Shown here in pieces: positions 58,060-64,000 of a stretch of DNA of 64,000 nt; the stretch's first letter is position 1, and the number at the start of each line of letters is the position of its first letter. A model generated the notes under the pieces. It was not told where the DNA came from and did not search any database. It saw only the letters and a program-made list of their open reading frames with translations. The position numbers were made by a program, and so were the translations under genes. Source of the stretch: Xenoacremonium recifei (Eukaryota; Ascomycota; Sordariomycetes; Hypocreales; Nectriaceae); NCBI GenBank assembly GCA_012184525.1, contig WOFQ01000002.1, forward strand, positions 1,302,001 through 1,366,000, in the 5' to 3' direction.

Positions 58060-58959
58060 CTTGACCAAGAAATGGGCCTCACAGGAAGACCGTAACCAAG
58101 CATAGCTTCGTAGAAGCAGGTGTGCTGGTAGTTATGTATCGCAATTGTTTACTTCCACAAGCCGGATAAATTACTTTTAAGTTTGGTTCTGGCCCTTTTA
58201 TTCATCGTGCTAGAGAATTATCCCTCCAATGATTGTGGATATTGGTTCAGTCTCAACGTGATCAGATCCCAGTTCACGATCGACGAGTGAGGGGTACTCG
58301 GAGGTTGCCTTGGCTTTAGATGTTTAAGGTATTGTTGCCGATGAATTAACTCAAAAGATCATTAAGGAGCGGAGGCCAATGCGGGGTATCCGGGGTTGGA
58401 ATTGCCGCGATACGAGATTAGCTTGAGGCACGGCACCGAGAGTATGGATGACAGAACGCCGGTATTAATGCACGAGTCATCGGCAAGTGCAATAGGAAAT
58501 GCAAGTTGGGTGTCAAAGCATTATGCTCGAGCTCAGGGATTCTAGAGATCTTGACGGACCATGATCGCCGACGTAGTGGAGGACTCAGAGGCTCGTTGGG
58601 ACAAAAATTATAAGCGCTCACGGATCAGTGGTGGAAAATTGGCTCACCGCTGATCCCTTTGGGCCAACACTAAATTTGCCCTGGGTTGTCGGTCAAGTCG
58701 GGCCGTTAGTTATGCAGGGAACAGGACGTTTTATACCTTGGACTGGCCTATATGACAATTGTGGCTTGGAACATGGCTGTTCATGGCCATCGTGGTCAAC
58801 CTGATTTCTAGTTAGTGAGTTTCTACGCTGCATGAAACTTGCCGAAGCCGTTGGTTCAGCACGTCGAAGCAGGGTGGATATGATCTCCTATTCCATTCGT
58901 CCTATAAAATCTCAACAATACATGAGGCTATCACTTGTCATGCGTTATATACGCTGAAT
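58060..58959. other. Intergenic region
   Basis: It holds the GH35 promoter and the 3' flank of the BIM1-like gene. No coding or repeat feature was recognised. Confidence 0.5.
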
Positions 58960-59922
58960 CTAAGCCGACGCCGATGGGTTTGCAATATTGGAGGTAGCCT
59001 TGCTCTCCTTGCTGATCCTCTTTAACTCCGCATGCCGGAGTTCCGAAACGATTCTCTTGCGTCTGATTTCGTGGCGGCGTGAGGTTAAGAAAACCGCAAT
59101 CGCAACAATCAGTGCAACAGCGACGCATACACCGACGACGATACCGGCAATGGCTCCTCCGGAGAGTTTCCGATGGTGAGAGGCACCATTTCCGTCATTA
59201 TAAGATGCACCTGTACTGCTTGAAGAAGAGCTAGAGGTTTTAGCCGGTGTAGGAGCAATACCGCCTGCTGAAGACGTCTCTTTTGTCGAGTCAGTGGAGT
59301 TATAGCAGGAGACAGTATCGGTAAAGTCGCTAAGCTTGACATATTCAATATCTGCACAGGCGTAAAATGTTTGGTTGACGCCAGTCTCAGCGTCACTGAC
59401 ATATGACAACTGGAGAGTCGCGTTGGTCCCTGTTGTAGCATCAGAGGACGGATCAGGGACACCGTAGCATTCCCTTCCGGACTCCAAGTACGGAAAGTTC
59501 GAATAGGAAACCAATGTAACAAAATCTGCGTTGGTACGAGGATCTGCGTTTAGATCAGAGGTCAGAGACGAGATCATCGTAAATCAGTAGTTATCTGAGG
59601 AACAAAACGTACTGCTTGAATAAGAGATAGCAAGGTTTATTCTGTACGATTCCTCTTGCACAAGAATTGATACTGCTCCGTTGGCTATTTTGGTTAGAAA
59701 CTTGAATGGTAGCAAAGAGGGTGACATACTCAACGGGAACTGTGTCCTACTAGATGAAACACCTTCTGATGATCCGCAAGGACTGCTGTTGTCTGCCGTA
59801 GACGACCATTCTCTCGCAGCAGGCCACACGAAACCAACAGGGCCCATGCTGTCATCTTGTTGAGATAACGCAGGAAGAGCGAGAACTGCAGCTACGGTAG
59901 CAGTTCTAATCAGAGCGAACAT
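58960..59922 (-). CDS. BIM1-like (copper acquisition factor-like) surface protein with C-terminal membrane anchor
   Basis: Three exons, 59922-59730, 59684-59613 and 59543-58960; 282 residues. Signal peptide MFALIRTATVAAVLALPALS. The ectodomain has blocks of the fungal BIM1-like family: GPVGFVWPAAREWSSTADNSSPCGS, RTQFPLTNGAVSILVQEESY (restored across intron 1), CYGVPDPSSDATTGTNATLQLSY and TFYACADIEYV. A Ser/Thr-rich stalk leads to one transmembrane helix (about 216-240, GGAIAGIVVGVCVAVALIV) and a basic cytoplasmic tail. Cryptococcal Bim1 is an LPMO-like copper-uptake protein; many ascomycete relatives, like this one, keep a TM anchor and have no proven role. The residue after signal cleavage appears not to be His, so copper binding through an N-terminal His brace is doubtful. 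The 45-bp intron 1 is unusually short. Confidence 0.82.
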
Positions 59923-61007
59923 CTTGCGAAAGATTACAACAATGAACCAAATGCTTTGCAGGAGAGGATCTTGACTGGGTGTGACTCAATATCTTCAAGC
60001 CACTTGATACGCTGCTATCAATATAAAATGCAAGGAAGAGGAGACCAATATCCCAAAGGCACAGGAAGACCGCCAGCCGATGCTCGGCCGAGGAGGCTGG
60101 GTAGTCTTTGAGGGGCAACAATCTTAGCCTTCTCATCACCCGCCCCGGAGTAAAAAACTTGTGACTCCTCATGGCCAACCATGAGCGAGTTTGGGTCGTC
60201 CTGACGGGAGCGTGGGGGTCTAGGAAATTCTGTATTGCACTATTGACATCCTCACCCTGGATATATCCGGATCTTGGCAACACGATGATGGCGTGACAGT
60301 AGCGGAAAGAGGATGCAGCTGATGCCGAGCCTCCTGAAGGGGTCCAGACGATTATCAAGGTGCGTAGCCATGTGGTATGCGGGGCACATCAACGACTCTC
60401 AACGTGATGGATGTGATGGATACCATCCTGGGACAACAATAGCCGAGAGTTGGATGGTCTAAGCGAGCCCGCCTTGATTAGATGCGATTGATAACTTTGT
60501 CTGCCATAAACGCAGTCGCGCCAAGCCCGACAAGTCATCTAGGCTACTCTGATGGGACCACTGAGCCTTGCCAAGTTACTAGGATCGGGTTCCAATGTTT
60601 AAAACTCCGGAGCTTGATGGGGCATGCATCGACACTATCGAGACCTGGTTCTCGAGCCTCCTGCTCCATAGACCCGGTCCAGTGGACCAACGGGTTCAGA
60701 CCAACGATCTGTGGATCGTTGAATTCAGCCCGGGTATCCCGTTGTTGGAGGCTGGCTGTCTGATGGAGACAGCTTCATGGATTATGAGGGAGTGCATGAC
60801 GCGTTCAGGCAAAGACAACTCCGATATACGGAAACATCGAGCCCCTGATCCAAGACTTGGTACCGAGAGGTCAGTATTAAAATGCTGCAATTGTAGCAGC
60901 ATCACCTTCAGGACATCAGCTCAAGTACACTCGTTCGTTCTGTCAGATCAACTTTTACTCTTCTGCAATATCTGGTAGCCCTTGTGAATATCACGTCAAT
61001 CCTCAAC
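59923..61007. other. Divergent intergenic region
   Basis: It lies between the outward-pointing BIM1-like and CFEM genes and so holds both promoters. A 127-codon frame from the ATG at 60595 has no family features and is not annotated. Confidence 0.5.
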
Positions 61008-62207
61008 ATGAAGACCACCGCTGCTCTTGTCTCCCTGGCCTCTCTGGCCCTTGTTCACGCGTGAGTATCAATCTCTGAATAGCGAGACGATGACCGTATG
61101 ATCCTCCTCAATATGGAGTCACTAACACACCGTCGATAGAGACTGCATTAGCGACTGCGAGTCCACTGCTGCCAGCTCTCTCGGCTGTGACGCGTATGTC
61201 TCCAACATCAAGATGGTCACACACTTCGAGTGAGCTAACAGTCCAAATCAGATCTGATATCAGCGGATGCTACTGCCTGGACGATTTCGCCACTGCTGCT
61301 AAGGCTTGCTTGTACCAGAAGTAGGCAGCACTTCACTCCTGACCTCCCAGTATCAAATGACTGACCCGTCTCGTCAAGCTCCGACTGCGGTAAGACGTAC
61401 GTCGCAGAGTTTTACACGGAACATGATAGCGCCTGCTCTGGCGTGAGTGCCACCGGCACTGCTGCCGCTGCCGAGACTTCCGCTGCAACCTCGTCCAGCT
61501 CGTAAGTGACTATCAAGTCTCCGGGAACGCCTTTTAGCAGTCTAACAAACTTAGTGATTGCGTTGCCAGCTGCGAGTCCACCGCTGCTGATTCTCTCGGT
61601 TGTGATGCGTGAGTGATGGTCGTGAATGAACTCATGCACCAAGTTAACATCCTCTCAGCTCGGACTCTAGCTGCTTCTGTCAGGATGATTTTGCTACTGC
61701 TGCCAAGGCCTGCCTTTACGAGTATGACCTACCAGAGCTGCTTTCTTTATCAAATGGTCTTTGCTAACCAGCCTCAGGAATGGCTGTGACTCCTCCGTCT
61801 CCACATTCTACGAGGCTTACAACTCCCAGTGCGCCAGTTCCGGCTCTGACACGACTGCTTCCGCTGCCGGGTCTACTACCCCTGCTGCTGCTGCTACTGA
61901 GACCTCGGCTGCTTCCCAGCCTGCTACTACTTCTGTTGCTATCGGTGGATCGGTCCAGTCATCAACTCAAGCTACCTGGGCAGAAGCTTCTACTGCTGTT
62001 GGCGGTGTCTCTTCTGCTACTGTTGCCTCCTCTGTCGTCAGCACGAGCTTTTCTACGCCTACTCTTTCTAGCGTTGTTGCGGGTGCTTCGGGAAGTGCCT
62101 CCAATAGCTCCTCCGATGCCGAGGCTTCTACTGTCATCGTATCTGGTGCGAAGAAGATGGGTCTCTCGTTCGGTGCCATCTTTGCCGCTTTCCTGGCGGC
62201 TATGTAG
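61008..62207 (+). CDS. Tandem double-CFEM, GPI-type surface protein
   Basis: Seven exons, 61008-61060, 61140-61193, 61252-61320, 61379-61501, 61555-61608, 61659-61721 and 61778-62207; 281 residues. All six introns are phase 2. Signal peptide MKTTAALVSLASLALVHA; two CFEM-like domains (about 19-80 and 101-160), each with eight Cys: DC-x3-C, SLGCDASD, CYC or CFC, AAKAC, then two more. A Ser/Thr/Ala-rich stalk and a hydrophobic tail (LSFGAIFAAFLAAM) mark a GPI anchor. CFEM domains hold the fold through four disulfides and, in Candida Rbt5/Csa2, bind haem; the Asp of the haem-binding type is present in each repeat (DASD), but haem binding is not shown. The two domains are about 70% alike, so they arose by internal duplication. 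Confidence 0.85.
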
Positions 62208-62679
62208 ATACAGGTCTTTTACGAGATGGGATCAAACTTGCCTTGAATCCGATTATTATGGAGGATACGGCAGCAATCATTCTTTTCATGTAACGACTCC
62301 ATATGGGCCGTGATCGACACTTAAGACAGACATGTAATAATATTATCCTTCTCCATCTTGCTGGATTGTGTCAAATTGTGAATTTACTGCCAACGAGCAA
62401 GGCAGAAATGAAATTATGGCGGTAGCCTACACGAATGAAGCATGTTCAATGTTCAACTAGAACAAATGCATCAACCTTGGCTGCACGACGGTACTATCAT
62501 CACAGACAGAACAGCTGCGGAGAATCCCATCTCCTGTAAAATATAAGCTAAACTTCGCTCCAATTTTTTAGACTGCTTGGCTTAAACAAAAGGCGCTATG
62601 TGATCATGCCGCCTGGGACTCCGTATTTCGTACTCCATATCTTGAGCAATTCAATAGTCTCTTGGCGCTCGCCTGTAAA

Positions 62680-62755
62680 GGGCTATCTCGCTTAGACCGG
62701 GCTACTTCGCTTCTAATGGACTACATCACTTACATCAGACTGCCTCGCTTATGAT
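62680..62755 (+). repeat. Four degenerate 19-bp tandem repeats
   Basis: Copies begin at 62680, 62699, 62718 and 62737 with an exact 19-bp period. The core is GG(G/A)CTAYWTCRCTT; the fourth copy has AGACTGCCTCGCTT. The flanking bases in each unit differ more than the core. Confidence 0.6.
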
Positions 62756-63797
62756 CTTGATGCTTGTGTTCCTAGGTAACCGACTGGTTAGCTTATTCCT
62801 GAGGCTTTTTTCTCTCTTCTTTCTCTTTGTCTGGTGATGTCATGAAAAATCAGGCACGAACTCGTATTGATGGAACTACGTATTCGGATTTCAAGACCAT
62901 AAGCCCATAACATTTGATGACCTTGAGTTTGGAAACAACCATCTTTATTTCAGGTCACATCTGCTTTGCCTTCAAGATCTAGCATAACACGGTTGCTCCA
63001 AAGATTGTGGATCAGTCAGTATACGGAGTACTATTTGCCACGATACTGTCTTGACCCCCCTAAGACCACCGTGGGGGTTGAATGGATGGATGGTATCTTG
63101 AGTCTTGGCCTCGCCGGATGAAGCTTAGAAGCTCCATTCAGGACCGAATTGCTGTATTTATGGATCCCGAATTTACTCTACAGTTCGTTCCCGACATCGG
63201 AATCATGGACATGTGGCGTTCTCTTATCATGATCCATGCCATGCTGAAGGAAGATTTCCTCGCCAAGAGACCAAAAAGATAGTCAAGAGCCACTCAGGAG
63301 ACCTTCAATCATGTTTTAATGAAGTCCAGTTATTCTTATTTTAAAGCCGCGATCCACATCGCTCACATGGTCAACCCGAAGCCAGATAGAGTTAACTAAA
63401 ACGCAATTCAGATGTCCACACTTCAAGGCTCCGGAGCCGCCAAGGGTCTCTGGCCGATCAATCCGCCTTGGTATCTTGGCTTATGGACGTAATGGGCTGT
63501 TGAAAGAGTCAACTACAGTTCCAACCTCCATAATGATCACTTATCAGATGATCAGATAAACCTGGGACCTAGAGTTCGTCCGTATTTCCGGACTCAAGTT
63601 CAAGTGCCAACTTCCTCGTCTGACGCGGCCTCGCTTCCAGCCATGCCAGGTTCCACTGGGGCGAGATGCTTCGATAGGACCACTACGGAGTGCGAGGTTT
63701 TCACGAGCTATCTGTTGGCCGGCTTCGGTGGCATGTTTGTGTTCGAATTCCTCTGATGTAACTTATAAGTCTATTGACGAAGCTATCTAGCCAGCCG

Positions 63798-63804
63798 TAT
63801 AAAT
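63798..63804 (+). promoter_or_regulatory. TATA box of the last gene
   Basis: TATAAAT lies 87 bp before the ATG at 63885, a normal spacing for a fungal core promoter with a short leader. Confidence 0.5.
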
Positions 63805-63884
63805 CATATAAGTCTACTACGCTTGAAATTTCCCCTGGTTGCCTTACTCCCACAGAAGCACTTGCATTCCAATCTCACTTCAAA

Positions 63885-64000
63885 ATGAAGTCTGCCGCTG
63901 TCCTTATGTCTGCCATTTTGGCGGCTGCTGGCGTCGAAGCGTAGGCTGCTACTTCTCCCCGTTTCCCAGCCCGTGAACTAACCTCAGCTTTCTAATAGTC
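63885..64000 (+). CDS. Secreted protein, first exon only (3' end outside window)
   Basis: The exon 63885-63940 encodes a signal peptide (MKSAAVLMSAILAAAGVEA) and ends at a GTAGGC donor in phase 2. The CTAATAG near the window end looks like a branch site or acceptor. The same plan, a signal-peptide exon followed by a phase 2 intron, opens the double-CFEM gene 1.7 kb upstream, so this may be a related cysteine-rich surface protein. No mature-protein sequence is visible to test that. Confidence 0.6.

Larger units (their letters stand above)
62208..63884. other. Intergenic region
   Basis: It holds a 19-bp degenerate tandem repeat, annotated separately, and the promoter of the last gene. A 66-codon frame from an ATG at 63082 is not supported. 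Otherwise nothing was recognised. Confidence 0.5.

Noticed and set aside
60595..60978. 127-codon ATG frame between the BIM1-like and CFEM genes
   Set aside because: It has no family features and its end overlaps the CFEM promoter; it could be a chance frame.
61780..62313. Leucine-rich frame in the last CFEM exon
   Set aside because: It is an alternate frame of the Ser/Thr/Ala-rich stalk, while the CFEM frame has splice support and domain motifs.
63082..63282. 66-codon frame in the last intergenic region
   Set aside because: It is short, with no homologous motif, no signal peptide and no nearby splice partner.
1..64000. tRNA, rRNA or CRISPR features
   Set aside because: No A/B-box pair with a cloverleaf, no ribosomal sequence and no spaced identical repeats were seen on either strand.

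Overview
The window is nuclear DNA of a filamentous ascomycete, probably a sordariomycete or a relative. Genes are split by many short introns (about 45-100 bp) with GTRNGT donors, CTRAY branch sites and YAG acceptors. Intergenic spaces are 0.3-2.3 kb, and the families are typically fungal: Zn2Cys6 regulators, NLR-type TPR proteins, CFEM and BIM1-like surface proteins. I rebuilt exon structures by hand from splice signals and reading-frame continuity; nothing was checked against RNA or databases. I saw no rRNA, tRNA, CRISPR array or intact transposon.

Layout. 1-3.3 kb: the 3' end of an NLR-type TPR gene and a small secreted protein. 3.4-10.0 kb: a maltose-utilisation-like trio (GH13 alpha-glucosidase and sugar permease divergently transcribed, then a Zn2Cys6 regulator); the shared promoter holds repeated CGG-N5-CCG palindromes. 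10.6-12.3 kb: a seven-exon CorA-like membrane protein. 14.6-21.8 kb: a small conserved-looking protein, an SDR and a large NIT4-like Zn2Cys6 factor.

23.9-54.5 kb is the most notable part, an apparent catabolic neighbourhood: two Baeyer-Villiger-type monooxygenases, a PRISE-type enone reductase/SDR, an ACAD10/11-like acyl-CoA dehydrogenase, a 4-coumarate-CoA-ligase-like acyl-CoA ligase, an SDR, a zinc alcohol dehydrogenase, an aldehyde dehydrogenase, a Zn2Cys6 regulator, and all three specific subunits (E1alpha, E1beta, E2) of a branched-chain 2-oxoacid dehydrogenase side by side. Four enzymes between 38.5 and 48.6 kb end in peroxisomal PTS1 tripeptides (ARL, AKL, SRL, AKL), while the dehydrogenase subunits have mitochondrial-type presequences. 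Several genes form divergent pairs on shared promoters. My inference is a two-organelle pathway: a ketone or enone is reduced and oxygenated to an ester or lactone, opened, oxidised, activated with CoA and beta-oxidised in peroxisomes, and a branched 2-oxoacid is finished in mitochondria. The substrate is unknown; a terpenoid- or alicyclic-ketone-like compound is a guess.

54.7-64 kb encodes secreted or surface proteins: a GH35 beta-galactosidase, a BIM1-like membrane-anchored protein, a tandem double-CFEM GPI-type protein whose introns are all in phase 2, and the first exon of another secreted protein that runs off the end. A seven-segment membrane protein at 32-33 kb is interrupted by one in-frame TGA.
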